Assembly: GCA_026990385.1 (NCBI GenBank)
Contig: JALXDL010000047.1
Coordinates: forward strand, 1 to 64,000
DNA from: DRKI01 sp011051875
Lineage (GTDB): Bacteria > Desulfobacterota > Desulfobulbia > Desulfobulbales > Desulfobulbaceae
DNA length: 64,000 bases
Direction of reading: 5' to 3'
Part shown: positions 43,890 to 52,490 of the stretch, one piece after another
Position numbering within the stretch: position 1 is the stretch's first letter
Layout of the letters: each line of letters starts with the position of its first letter
Translations under genes and position numbers: made by a program
Notes under the pieces: model-generated
What the model was told of the DNA's origin: nothing
Database searches by the model: none
Seen by the model: only the letters and a program-made list of their open reading frames with translations

Positions 43890-44504
43890 CTATTCGCCAT
43901 AGCCGGAACAGGGCACGCAGCGCAGCTTGCCGTCCTGGCCCAGGCGGAGCTTATTGACAAAGACCAGCTCTCCACATTCGGCACAGGGCCTGGCCTCGAA
44001 CATGCCCTGCCTGGACGGGATCGCCTCTTCCTTGACCGGCCCGATATCCAGGAAGGCGCTGGTGGGAGCGGCCATCACCTTTTCCACCAGGGGATCGGCG
44101 ATCTCGGCCGGGATCTCCTGGGGCGGCACTCCCTTTTTCCGCTGCTGAACAAAGGGCGAGTTGAGGGCGTTCTGGAAGAACTCCGGGTTCAGCGAGACCC
44201 GCACCGATCGGCCGCTCTTGATGTCCACCAGGGTAAAGGCCATCTTGTAGTAATACAGTTTTTCAATGTTTCCCTTTCCATAGGTGCAGCCGGTGGCCAC
44301 CATCAACCCGTCGAGAAAACAGCTGGCCGCGTGCCCCTTGCCGGTTTCGGCCCGGATGAACAGTTCCTTGTCCTGGGACCGTTCCACCCCAAGGACCTCC
44401 ATGGCCGCGAGACCGGCCCGCAGCCCCAGGGGCATGGCCGGGCATTTATGACCGTGAAACTGCATTCCCATTTCGAAGAGTTTCCTTACCTGTTCCATTT
44501 TCAT
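43890..44504 (-). CDS. FmdE-family protein with C-terminal zinc ribbon (cytoplasmic)
   Basis: A 204-residue protein named for subunit E of formylmethanofuran dehydrogenase, though FmdE-like proteins occur widely in anaerobes with unclear roles. The N-terminal motif FHGHKCPAMPLGLRAG is the family hallmark (His and Cys ligands of a metal site). The C-terminus has two CxxC knuckles (CAECGELV and CVPCSG), a zinc ribbon. It lacks a signal peptide, unlike the second FmdE-like protein at 54.9 kb. The ATG at 44504 is followed by another at 44498. Confidence 0.85.
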   Translation of the reverse strand: MKMEQVRKLFEMGMQFHGHKCPAMPLGLRAGLAAMEVLGVERSQDKELFIRAETGKGHAASCFLDGLMVATGCTYGKGNIEKLYYYKMAFTLVDIKSGRSVRVSLNPEFFQNALNSPFVQQRKKGVPPQEIPAEIADPLVEKVMAAPTSAFLDIGPVKEEAIPSRQGMFEARPCAECGELVFVNKLRLGQDGKLRCVPCSGYGE

Positions 44505-44571
44505 TCTCCATTGTTCATATTGTTATTTCCAGGGAGTTTTCCTGTCGATGACCATCCCGCCCGGGGGCCCG

Positions 44572-47037
44572 TCATCCTCCCATGACAACCTCCACCGGCT
44601 CGACCCGCCAGATCTTCCGGCAGTACTCGCGCACGGCCCGGTCCGATGAAAACCGGCCCATCCGGGCCACGGTGCGGATGGATTTTTTCAGCCATTCCTG
44701 CCGGTCCCGGAAAACGGTCGCCACCTGGCGCTGACAATCCACGTAGTCCTGAAAATCGGCCAGCAGCAGGTACGGATCATCGTATTTCAGGTTATCCACC
44801 AATGGCTTGAACAGGGACCGGTCGCCATGGGAGAAATAGCCGTTTTCAATGAGATCCAGTACCTGCCGCAGGTGCTCGTTGTCCCTGTACAGATCAAGCG
44901 GGCGGTAGCCGGACTCCTTGCGGGCCTGGACCTCCGGCGCGGTCAGGCCGAACAGGAAAAAATTCTCCCGGCCCACGGCTTCCCGGATCTCCACGTTGGC
45001 GCCGTCCAGGGTACCGATGGTCAGGGCCCCGTTCATGGCAAACTTCATGTTGCCTGTCCCTGAGGCCTCCATGCCTGCCAGGGAGATCTGTTCGGACAGG
45101 TCGGCCATGGGATAGATGATCTGGCCGATCTTGACGTTGTAATTGGGACGGAAGATCACCTTGAGCCGGTCCTGAATGTCCGGGTCCGCGTTGATAACCC
45201 GGGCCACGGAAGTGATCAGCTTGATGATCAGCTTGGCCATGAAGTAGCCGGGCGCGGCCTTGCCACCGAATATCACGGTCCGGGGCGTCTTGACAGAGGC
45301 AAGGTCGTTTTTCAGGCGCAGGTAGAGGCTGATGACATGGAGGACGTTCAGGTGCTGCCGCTTGTACTCATGGATTCGCTTCACCTGGACATCGAACAGG
45401 GAGTCGGGGTCGAGAATAATGTCGAACCGTTCCCGGGCCAGCGCGGCCACCTCTTCCTTGTGGCGCCGTTTCACCTGGCACCACTTGTCCCGGAATGCGG
45501 CATCTTCGGCAAAAGGTTCGAGTTTTTTCAGCCGGTCCAGGTCACCCAGCCACCCCTCGCCGACGGCCTCGGTGATGAGCGCGGTCAGGCCGGGGTTGGC
45601 GACCCCGATCCAGCGGCGCGGGGTCACGCCGTTGGTGATATTGATGATCCTGTCGGGCCAGTACCTGTGAAAGTCTTTCAGCACCAGTTTCTTGAGCAGC
45701 TGGGTGTGCAGCCGGGCCACCCCGTTGATGTGACTGGAACCGACACAGGCCAGGTTGGCCATGCGCACATATTTTTCCGGCCCCTCCTCGATCAGGGACA
45801 TCCGGGCCACTCTCTCGTCATCCAGGGGAAAGCGTACCCGGACCTGGTCGAGAAACCGGCGGTTGATCTCGCAGAGGATCTCGTAATGCCTGGGCAGCAG
45901 GCCCTGGAAAAGTGACACCGGCCATTTTTCCAGGGCCTCGGGCAGGAGGGTATGGTTGGTGTAGGAAAAGATGGAACGGACAATGGTCCAGGAGCGGTCC
46001 CACCCCATGTGGTGTTCATCGACCAGCAGCCGCATCAGTTCGACAATGGCCAGCGAGGGGTGGGTGTCGTTGAGCTGGGCGGCGATCGACTTATGCAGTT
46101 CGGCCAGGTCAAGCCCTTTCATATGCACGTGCATGTGGATCAGGTCCTGCAGGGCACAGGAGACCAGGAAATACTGCTGCTCCAGCCGCAGCCGCTTTCC
46201 GGCCTGGCTCTGGTCGTTGGGATAGAGGACCTTGGTGATGTTTTCCGCCTGGACCTTGCTTTCCACCGCGCCGTAAAAATCCCCCTGGTTGAAATCCTGG
46301 AAGTCGAATCCCTTGGTCGCCTCTGCCCGCCACAGCCGGAGCAGGACGCAGTTGTTGACCCGGTAACCAAGAATGGGGGTGTCATGGGGCACGCCCTTGA
46401 CCTCCATGCCCGGACGCCAGCGAACGCGAAAGTTCCCGGCCGCATCGGTATAGTGCTCGGTGAAACCGCCGTACCGGACCCGGAATGTCCGTTCCGGCCG
46501 GTACAGTTCCCAGGGATTGCCAAAGTGGAGCCAGTTGTCCGAATACTCCACCTGCCAGCCGTCCTCGATCCGCTGTTCGAACATCCCGTGTTCATACCTG
46601 AGGCCGTAACCGATGGCCGGGACCCTGAGCGTGGCCAGGGAGTCCAGGTAACAGGCGGCCAGCCGGCCCAGGCCGCCGTTGCCCAGGCCGGGTTCCACTT
46701 CCAGGTTGACCAGGGTGTCGACGTCAAGGCCAAGCATCTCCATCGCTTCTCTCACCTGTTCCACCACGCCGAGGTTGAGCATGTTGTTGACCAGGTGCGG
46801 GCCCTCGAGAAACTCGGCCGAGAAGTAGGCCACAACCCTGGTCTCCTTTTTGAGGTAGGTCTCCACCGAGTGGATAAACTTGTCCAGGAGCAGGCTGCGG
46901 ACGGTGTAGGCCAGGGCATTGAAAAAATCCTCCGGAGTGGCGGCCATAAACGGCTTGCCGATGTTGTGGTAGAGGTTCTTTGCAAAGGCCTTCTTGATTG
47001 CCGCCGCCCTGGATCGGCCGCCCTTGTTTTCCTGCAT
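44572..47037 (-). CDS. glgP: Glycogen/starch phosphorylase
   Basis: An 821-residue GH/GT35 phosphorylase that releases glucose-1-phosphate from glycogen using PLP. Strong signatures are EPGLGNGGLGRLAACYLDSL (residues about 117-136), the NITNGVTPRRW region and EASGTGNMKFAMNGALTIG, containing the PLP-linked Lys. Length is standard for the family (about 820). The start at 47037 has GGAGAA upstream. The upstream side is a long repeat-filled stretch (47.0-48.0 kb). Confidence 0.97.
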   Translation of the reverse strand: MQENKGGRSRAAAIKKAFAKNLYHNIGKPFMAATPEDFFNALAYTVRSLLLDKFIHSVETYLKKETRVVAYFSAEFLEGPHLVNNMLNLGVVEQVREAMEMLGLDVDTLVNLEVEPGLGNGGLGRLAACYLDSLATLRVPAIGYGLRYEHGMFEQRIEDGWQVEYSDNWLHFGNPWELYRPERTFRVRYGGFTEHYTDAAGNFRVRWRPGMEVKGVPHDTPILGYRVNNCVLLRLWRAEATKGFDFQDFNQGDFYGAVESKVQAENITKVLYPNDQSQAGKRLRLEQQYFLVSCALQDLIHMHVHMKGLDLAELHKSIAAQLNDTHPSLAIVELMRLLVDEHHMGWDRSWTIVRSIFSYTNHTLLPEALEKWPVSLFQGLLPRHYEILCEINRRFLDQVRVRFPLDDERVARMSLIEEGPEKYVRMANLACVGSSHINGVARLHTQLLKKLVLKDFHRYWPDRIINITNGVTPRRWIGVANPGLTALITEAVGEGWLGDLDRLKKLEPFAEDAAFRDKWCQVKRRHKEEVAALARERFDIILDPDSLFDVQVKRIHEYKRQHLNVLHVISLYLRLKNDLASVKTPRTVIFGGKAAPGYFMAKLIIKLITSVARVINADPDIQDRLKVIFRPNYNVKIGQIIYPMADLSEQISLAGMEASGTGNMKFAMNGALTIGTLDGANVEIREAVGRENFFLFGLTAPEVQARKESGYRPLDLYRDNEHLRQVLDLIENGYFSHGDRSLFKPLVDNLKYDDPYLLLADFQDYVDCQRQVATVFRDRQEWLKKSIRTVARMGRFSSDRAVREYCRKIWRVEPVEVVMGG

Positions 47038-47299
47038 GTCTTCCCTTCTCCCTGAGATTTCCTAAGGTTCCAGATGGAGTAACCACTTCGCTCAACGTGC
47101 GGCTGACACTTCAACCCCTTGGGAACGAGGCAGAATGTGCAAAGAAACCAATTTGAGTATGCAGCCCGTCAAATCTTTCTCTCCAGGCACGGCGGCATTA
47201 CGCATTTCTTACCGATCGAGAACATTTGATTTTTTATACAAAAATGGCGCAGAGCGCCTGGTGAGGTGTTGCACCGCAGAGCGGTGCAACAAGAGCAAC

Positions 47300-47456
47300 G
47301 TAACTCGTCACAGGCACCTCGCCTTTGCACGGTCGCGCCAGTCCGCATAGGCGGTCTATAGCGAACTGGCGCGCCTGCACAAATTCGAGGCACCTGAGAC
47401 GAGTTACAATGAGGTGGTTGTAAAAACAACACCTTGCTTGCCCCGTGATCAGTTGC
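47300..47456 (+). mobile_element. 157-bp palindromic mobile element, copy 1 (IS66-like MITE)
   Basis: Begins GTAACTCGTCAC and ends GTGATCAGTTGC, inverted ends with one degraded base. It is flanked by a perfect 8-bp duplication AGAGCAAC (47292-47299 and 47457-47464). The undisturbed site is known from the sister repeat at 41474, where the same sequence is not interrupted. Eight-base duplications and GTAA ends are hallmarks of the IS66 family, but there is no transposase here. Confidence 0.9.
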
Positions 47457-47504
47457 AGAGCAACCACCCTCCAGGTTCTCCCCTGGACCCCGGGTGCCAC
47501 CTCA

Positions 47505-47650
47505 ACCTTGTGACACCGTTCATTTTTCACCTCCTGACATCACTCCTTTTCCCCTCGTGACACCGTTCATTCTCCCCCTCCTGACACCGCTCATTTTTCA
47601 CCTCGTGACACCGCTTGTTTTCCCCCTCGTGACACCGCTCTGCGGTGTCA
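47505..47650 (+). repeat. 24-base tandem repeat, six units
   Basis: The conserved TGACA of the units starts at 47511, 47535, 47558, 47582, 47606 and 47630, a period of 24 with one unit of 23. Units are close to CCTCGTGACACCGCTCATTT. There are no unique spacers. The last unit merges into the GTGACACCGC/GCGGTGTCAC hairpin. The sister copy has only two units, at 41577 and 41601. Confidence 0.85.
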
Positions 47651-48032
47651 CGTGATGGTTCCTGCCATTATTGGTTGTGCCCGCTCTGCGGGCATGGATG
47701 ATGATTTACTGAATCGCGGAACGTGTACCACTTGCACACAATTCACCGCAGGTGTCCGTGTGTGTTGTGGCCTGTCCGGAAAACGCCTACTGCTCCCCCA
47801 GGCACAACGGACCCGGTGCGGGGCAAGGGCCCCTGTCACGCAGGCAAAGAAAGGCCTTCGTGTTTATCTTATTCACATATCGCTATTTAACGATTAAGCT
47901 AACTCCCAAGTCCTGTTTGTCAATGTTTTTTGGGTGGGAATGCTTTTTTTGACTTTTTGATGTACTGTTGCCCCCACGGTGCATTGTCACTTCCCCTTGG
48001 CATGCAGGACGTGGATTCATCGAGGAGAAACG

Positions 48033-48872
48033 ATGCGTAATTGCCGAGTAATACTCATTTTCTTCATACTGCTTACCTGGGCGGCCTTCCCATGGCAGGC
48101 ATTTTCCGCAAGCAAGAAACCGTTGACCTTCGGTCTGCCGCCCTACGCCAATCCAGCCGGTCTGTATGAAAGCTTTTCTCCCCTTGCCTCGTACCTCGCC
48201 AAGGCTGTCGGCCGGCCGGTCGAGATCATCCTTGCCGCCAATTACACCAGCCATGTCATGAACCTGGGCCGGGGCCTGATCGATATCGGCTACATGGGCC
48301 CTTCACCCTACGTGAAGACCAAGGACAAGTTCGGCGGCATCGAGCTGCTGGCCAGTCTCCGGCAGGAAGGGGAGCGCAACAACAGGATGGTCGTCGTTAC
48401 CAGGGCCGACAATCCGATCTCCGCCCTGGCCGATCTCGCGGGAAAGAGCTTTGCCTTTGGTGATTATCAATCGTTCGGCAGCCATTTTCTCCCCCGCTAC
48501 CTGCTTACCCAAAACGGGGTGCCGGTCAAACGGCTCGTTGCCTATGATTTCGTAGGCAGCCACGACAATGTCATCTTGAGCGTTCTGCATGGCGACTTTG
48601 ATGCCGGCGGGGCCCGGCTCGACATCTTCAACCGGTATCAAGGCCGCGCTCTGAAGATCCTTTATGGACCGGTCCCCTTCCCGCCCCATGTCCTGGTCTG
48701 CCGCTCCTCCCTGCCGTCGGCGCTGAAAAGGAAGCTCAAGGAGGCCCTGTTGCATATCCCCGATCCCCGCATCTACAAGCGTATCAACCCGGCCATGACC
48801 AGATTCGGGCCCGTGGCTGACAGTGATTTTGCCCTGGCCAGAAAGGTCATCGATTTCATAGAGTCGCGATGA
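48033..48872 (+). CDS. PhnD-like periplasmic oxyanion-binding protein
   Basis: A 279-residue protein of the PhnD/phosphonate-binding family. The signal peptide is CRVILIFFILLTWAAFPWQAFS, followed by LTFGLPPYANPAGLYESFSPLASYL and the IDIGYMGPSPYV ligand loop. Such proteins next to histidine kinases serve as ligand sensors (for example AioX/ArrX for arsenite or TtrS for tetrathionate). The start at 48033 has GAGGAGAAA upstream. It overlaps the kinase gene by four bases (ATGA), so the pair is probably translated together. Confidence 0.9.
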   Translation: MRNCRVILIFFILLTWAAFPWQAFSASKKPLTFGLPPYANPAGLYESFSPLASYLAKAVGRPVEIILAANYTSHVMNLGRGLIDIGYMGPSPYVKTKDKFGGIELLASLRQEGERNNRMVVVTRADNPISALADLAGKSFAFGDYQSFGSHFLPRYLLTQNGVPVKRLVAYDFVGSHDNVILSVLHGDFDAGGARLDIFNRYQGRALKILYGPVPFPPHVLVCRSSLPSALKRKLKEALLHIPDPRIYKRINPAMTRFGPVADSDFALARKVIDFIESR

Positions 48873-50578
48873 GCAAGCCCCTCAGGCATACCTTTTACCA
48901 ACGATTCAGCCTGATCCTGATCTGTTCGGTGCTCCTGGTCAGCGCCATGGTCATTTGGGCGGAACGTCTTTTGTTGACCGGGGACCTGCGTGACAAGGGG
49001 GAAAGTATTGCCGCCATCCTCTCCAGCGTGGCCCTGGACGCGGTGCTGCAACATGACTACGCCACGATCGAGCGCTATGCGGCTGAGATTATGAAGGAGA
49101 AATTCGTCAGCGGCATCGCGGTCATCCGGGATGACGGCGAAATGCTCGCCGGGCAGCGGATCAACGGGCCTGAGCGCGGCCTGGTGACGACCCATCCCAT
49201 CAGCCTCGGCAACCGGCGCTTCGGGGTGGTGGAGATCTCCTTTTCCACTCACCGCATCGACGCCATCACCTGGCAGATTGTTGTCGCCGCCGTGGTGGTG
49301 ATCGCTATTCTCCACGGCCTCGGGTTTCTGCTCACCAACATGGTGTTGCACAGGACCGTTCTCCTCCCCCTGGCCCGCCTGCGGGAGGCCATCTCCCTGG
49401 TCAGCGGCGGGGATTTCAGCTCCATGGCCGACCCAGGCGGACCGAGGGAGTTTGCGGCCATCGGTACCGCGTTTAACGACATGGCGGCCAGGTTGAAAAA
49501 GAGCTTTACCCGGATCGAGGAGAGCCGCCGGGCCCTGGACCTGGAGCGCAACAAGCTGGCGGCGATTGTCGGGGCCATGGCCGATGGCATGTTTGTCACT
49601 GACAACAATGGAATCATCACCGCCTTCAACCGGTCCGCCGTCGCCATCTCCGGCTACTCCGAGGCGGATGCCATCGGCCAATGCTGCGAAGATCTTTTCA
49701 GGACGACCCTCTGCCGGGATGCCTGCGCCCTCGAAAACCGGGGCGAGACAAGGGAGAACGTGGAGACCACCATGATCACCAAGGACGGCAGGCTGCTGGA
49801 CGTGGCGGTAAGTTCCGCCATCCTGCTGGACAAGGAGGGCGAGCGCATCGGCGGGGTCCAGACCTTCCGGGACATCACCGAAGAGAAACGGCGGCACGAC
49901 CTGTACTGCCGCACCGAAAAACTGGCCGCGGTCGGGCAATTGGCGGCCGGCGTGGCCCATGAGCTCAACAATCCCTTGAGCAATATCATCGGCTATGCCA
50001 GGATGGTACGCCCGCGGACGGCGCCGGAAAAGATCGCCGAACGGATCGAGGTCATCATCGAACAGGCCAGGAAATGTTCGGAGATCGTCCACGGACTGCT
50101 GGACTACTCCCGGACCTCGGCCTCGGAAAAAAACCAGGTTGATCCGGTTCGGGTGATCAACCGAATCGCCGAAATCCTCTCCCTGCAGGTGAAGAAAAAA
50201 AGGATCCTGTTTACCGTGGAGGTGGAGCAACTGCCACACCTGTCGGTCGACGAACGGAAGCTGGAGCAGGTGATCATGAACCTGGCCATCAATGCCATCC
50301 AGGCGGTGAAGCCCGGCGGACGGGTCTCCCTGCGGGCCCGGCGGGCCGGCGAGATGCTGCGTATCGAGGTTGCCGACAACGGCCCCGGCATCCCGCGTGA
50401 GCTGCGCTGTCGCATCTTTGATCCATTCTTTACCACCAAGCCGGTGGGCGAGGGAACCGGCCTGGGGCTGGCCATCTGCGCCGGGATCGTGGAGGAGCTC
50501 CACGGCCTGATCGAACTTGGCACACCGGAACAGGGCGCCCTCTTCGTGGTCTCCTTCCCGCTTGCCGGAAACAGGTAA
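48869..50578 (+). CDS. Membrane-bound sensor histidine kinase with PAS domain
   Basis: A 569-residue kinase. Two membrane helices (about 15-35 and 137-157) enclose a periplasmic loop, then HAMP (about 158-215), a PAS domain with a Cys-rich loop (CCEDLFRTTLCRDACAL), a HisKA domain with H364 (GVAHELNNPLSNI) and a HATPase_c domain (NLAINAIQAV, DNGPGIP, GTGLGL). It probably works with the PhnD-like protein upstream. The stop codon TAA lies inside the inserted palindromic element; before insertion the frame would have continued six more codons and overlapped the regulator's ATG. Confidence 0.92.
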   Translation: MSKPLRHTFYQRFSLILICSVLLVSAMVIWAERLLLTGDLRDKGESIAAILSSVALDAVLQHDYATIERYAAEIMKEKFVSGIAVIRDDGEMLAGQRINGPERGLVTTHPISLGNRRFGVVEISFSTHRIDAITWQIVVAAVVVIAILHGLGFLLTNMVLHRTVLLPLARLREAISLVSGGDFSSMADPGGPREFAAIGTAFNDMAARLKKSFTRIEESRRALDLERNKLAAIVGAMADGMFVTDNNGIITAFNRSAVAISGYSEADAIGQCCEDLFRTTLCRDACALENRGETRENVETTMITKDGRLLDVAVSSAILLDKEGERIGGVQTFRDITEEKRRHDLYCRTEKLAAVGQLAAGVAHELNNPLSNIIGYARMVRPRTAPEKIAERIEVIIEQARKCSEIVHGLLDYSRTSASEKNQVDPVRVINRIAEILSLQVKKKRILFTVEVEQLPHLSVDERKLEQVIMNLAINAIQAVKPGGRVSLRARRAGEMLRIEVADNGPGIPRELRCRIFDPFFTTKPVGEGTGLGLAICAGIVEELHGLIELGTPEQGALFVVSFPLAGNR

Positions 50579-50731
50579 CTCGTCACAGGCACCTCGCCTT
50601 TGCACGGTCGCGCCAGTCCGCATAGGCGGTCTATAGCGAACTGGCGCGACCGTGCAAAGGCGAGGTGCCTGTGACGAGTTACCTGTTTCTGGTTGTAAAA
50701 ACAACACCTTGCTTGCCCCGTGATCAGTTAC
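50575..50731 (+). mobile_element. 157-bp palindromic mobile element, copy 2 (inside the kinase-regulator junction)
   Basis: Inserted between GGAAACAG duplications at 50567-50574 and 50732-50739 (perfect, 8 bp). Its arms are a perfect 42-base inverted repeat (50575-50616 and 50641-50682) around a 24-base loop; copies 1 and 3 have diverged right arms. The right arm continues for seven more bases that complement the left flank (50568-50574), so the palindrome is 49 bp and includes host sequence. Confidence 0.92.
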
Positions 50732-50754
50732 GGAAACAGTACACAGGAGGAAGG

Positions 50755-52104
50755 ATGAGCGATCCCCTGCCGATCCTGATTGTGGACGATGACCGCCGCC
50801 TGCGGGAACTCCTGGTCGAGGTCTTTGGCGAGCAGGGATGGCAGGTGCGCGGCGCCGCCGACGGGGACGAGGCCGTGGTGGCCATGAGCCAGGACCGGTT
50901 CGGCCTGATTATCACCGATCTCAAGATGCCCGGGCAGGATGGCATGGCCATCCTGCGCCAGGCGGTCGCTATTGACGAGGATGTTCCGGTGATCATGATC
51001 ACCGGCCACGGCTCGGTGGATTCGGCCATCGAGGCGATACGGCAGGGGGCCTACGATTATATCCAGAAGCCCTTTGACCCGGAAGAGGTTGTCCTGGTTG
51101 CCAGGAGAGCGGTGGACCATTATGCCCTGATTCGCCGGACAAGGGAGCTCGGCCAGACCATTGAGGAATTGCAGGCCCAGGAGCTGATCGGGTCCGGTCC
51201 CGAGATGCAGAGGGTCAAGGAACTGGTCGCCATGGTCGCGGCCCTGGATGTCACCATCCTGATCCAGGGCGAAACCGGCACCGGCAAGGAGCTGGTCGCC
51301 AAGCTGGTCCACCGCTCCAGCCGCCGGTCGGCCGAGAAATTCCTGCCGGTCAACTGCGGTGGGATCACGGAGAGCCTGCTTGAATCGGAACTCTTCGGCC
51401 ACGAGGCCGGTGCGTTCACCGGGGCTGGGGGACAGAAAAAGGGGTTGGTGGAACTGGCCGATCGCGGCACCCTCTTTCTCGATGAAATCAACAACATGCC
51501 CGCATCGTTCCAGGCCAAGATGCTGCGTTTTTTGCAGGATCAAACCTTCATGCGGGTGGGCGGCAGCAAGGAGCTGCGAGCCGATGTCCGGGTGGTGGCG
51601 GCCACCAATATCGACCTTGCCGATGCCATCCGGGCCGGGAGGTTCCGGGACGATCTCTATTACCGGCTGAAAGTGATGACCATCAAGCTGCCACCCCTGC
51701 GCGAGCGGCCCGGCGATATCATGGAACTGGCCTATTATTTCCTGCAAAAATACAGCCGTCTCTATGAAAAAGAGGTCACGAAGATCAATACCGCCGCCCT
51801 GGACTGCCTTGCCGCCTATCCCTGGCCCGGCAATGTTCGCGAACTGGAAAATGTGATCGGCAGCGCGGTAATCATGGCTGGCGGCACCGCCATCACCCCG
51901 GCCGCCCTCCCCGAAGAGCTGCGGCAGGGGACGGCACCGCATCCGGATGTCGAATCCCTGAACCTCCAGGAGATGGAACAACGGCTCATCCAAAAGGCCC
52001 TGGTAAGGACAAAGGGCAACAAGGCCCGGGCCGCCCGCCTCCTGGGCATCGACACCTCCACCCTGTGGCGCAAGCTGAAGAGGTTGCAGGCGAGACAACA
52101 ATGA
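50755..52104 (+). CDS. Sigma-54-dependent response regulator (NtrC family)
   Basis: A 449-residue activator. The receiver has D55 as phospho-acceptor (IITDLKMPG); the AAA+ domain shows Walker A GETGTGKE, the GAFTGA motif that contacts sigma-54, and Walker B LFLDEI; the C-terminus has a Fis-type helix-turn-helix (RAARLLGIDTSTLWRKLKRL). The ATG at 50755 has AGGAGGAAGG upstream. It is the partner of the preceding kinase. A consensus sigma-54 promoter lies about 300 bases downstream of it, before the Sec-rhodanese gene. Confidence 0.95.
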   Translation: MSDPLPILIVDDDRRLRELLVEVFGEQGWQVRGAADGDEAVVAMSQDRFGLIITDLKMPGQDGMAILRQAVAIDEDVPVIMITGHGSVDSAIEAIRQGAYDYIQKPFDPEEVVLVARRAVDHYALIRRTRELGQTIEELQAQELIGSGPEMQRVKELVAMVAALDVTILIQGETGTGKELVAKLVHRSSRRSAEKFLPVNCGGITESLLESELFGHEAGAFTGAGGQKKGLVELADRGTLFLDEINNMPASFQAKMLRFLQDQTFMRVGGSKELRADVRVVAATNIDLADAIRAGRFRDDLYYRLKVMTIKLPPLRERPGDIMELAYYFLQKYSRLYEKEVTKINTAALDCLAAYPWPGNVRELENVIGSAVIMAGGTAITPAALPEELRQGTAPHPDVESLNLQEMEQRLIQKALVRTKGNKARAARLLGIDTSTLWRKLKRLQARQQ

Positions 52105-52300
52105 CCTTCTCCTGGCAAGCCGGCACAACCACCCGGTCCAGGCCGTTTTCGCGCCTCATCCGCACGCTTCCCTGAAATCTCCCCCTGACCCGCGCCGCCT
52201 GGCCATGGCGGTTCCAGGCTCGATCCCTGAAGTGTTGCCCGCGGTGTGGCGCTGGACGAAGGGCAGCATTGGCCACCGCTGACTTCCTCCCTGCAAACCA

Positions 52301-52331
52301 TTGCACATTGCCACTGTCTTGCATCCTGCAA
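52301..52331. promoter_or_regulatory. Candidate activator binding sites upstream of the sigma-54 promoter
   Basis: A perfect inverted repeat TTGCATCCTGCAA (52319-52331) and a near match TTGCACATTGCCA (52301-52313), centred 18 bases apart, lie 70-100 bases before the -24 element. That is the usual place for enhancer sites of NtrC-type activators. The assignment to the neighbouring regulator is an inference. Confidence 0.5.
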
Positions 52332-52400
52332 TGCCTCCCTTCTCTCGTGTTTTTCTATTTTCTCCCATCAAAACCGGGTGGTTGCCAAGGTGACACAAGG

Positions 52401-52416
52401 TGGCACCCGCCTTGCA
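52401..52416 (+). promoter_or_regulatory. Sigma-54 (RpoN) -24/-12 promoter
   Basis: TGGCACCCGCCTTGCA matches the RpoN consensus with GG (52402-52403) and GC (52414-52415) exactly ten bases apart. Transcription should start near 52427, about 65 bases before the selenoprotein start at 52491. The gene immediately upstream encodes a sigma-54 activator. Confidence 0.85.
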
Positions 52417-52490
52417 CAAGGTTTATGGCAACCATGGCGGCCCGACGGTGCCGCCCAAGTATCAACGAACACGAAAAAAGGAGGAAACAG

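Larger units (their letters stand above)
47244..47756 (+). repeat. Multi-hairpin intergenic repeat, copy 2 (interrupted)
   Basis: Same element as at 41474-41708, in the same orientation. It contains the same AGA/TCT-loop hairpins, but two changes stand out. The palindromic mobile element 47300-47456 with its 8-bp duplication sits inside it. The 24-base motif is expanded to six units. An extra 18 or so bases near 47655 follow the GTGACACCGC hairpin. The flanking stretches 47038-47243 and 47757-48032 show no gene. Confidence 0.85.

Noticed and set aside
47505..47650. Regular 24-base repeats as a CRISPR array
   Set aside because: The units are directly adjacent with no unique spacers, and no cas gene is in the window.
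47752..47952. A short frame with CVVACPENAYC resembling a ferredoxin-like fragment
   Set aside because: It is short, lacks a ribosome site, begins in the repeated element and shows no further cluster motif.
50575..50731. The kinase-regulator hairpin as a simple transcription terminator
   Set aside because: It has no T-run, an 8-bp target duplication and two relatives elsewhere; it is a mobile element.
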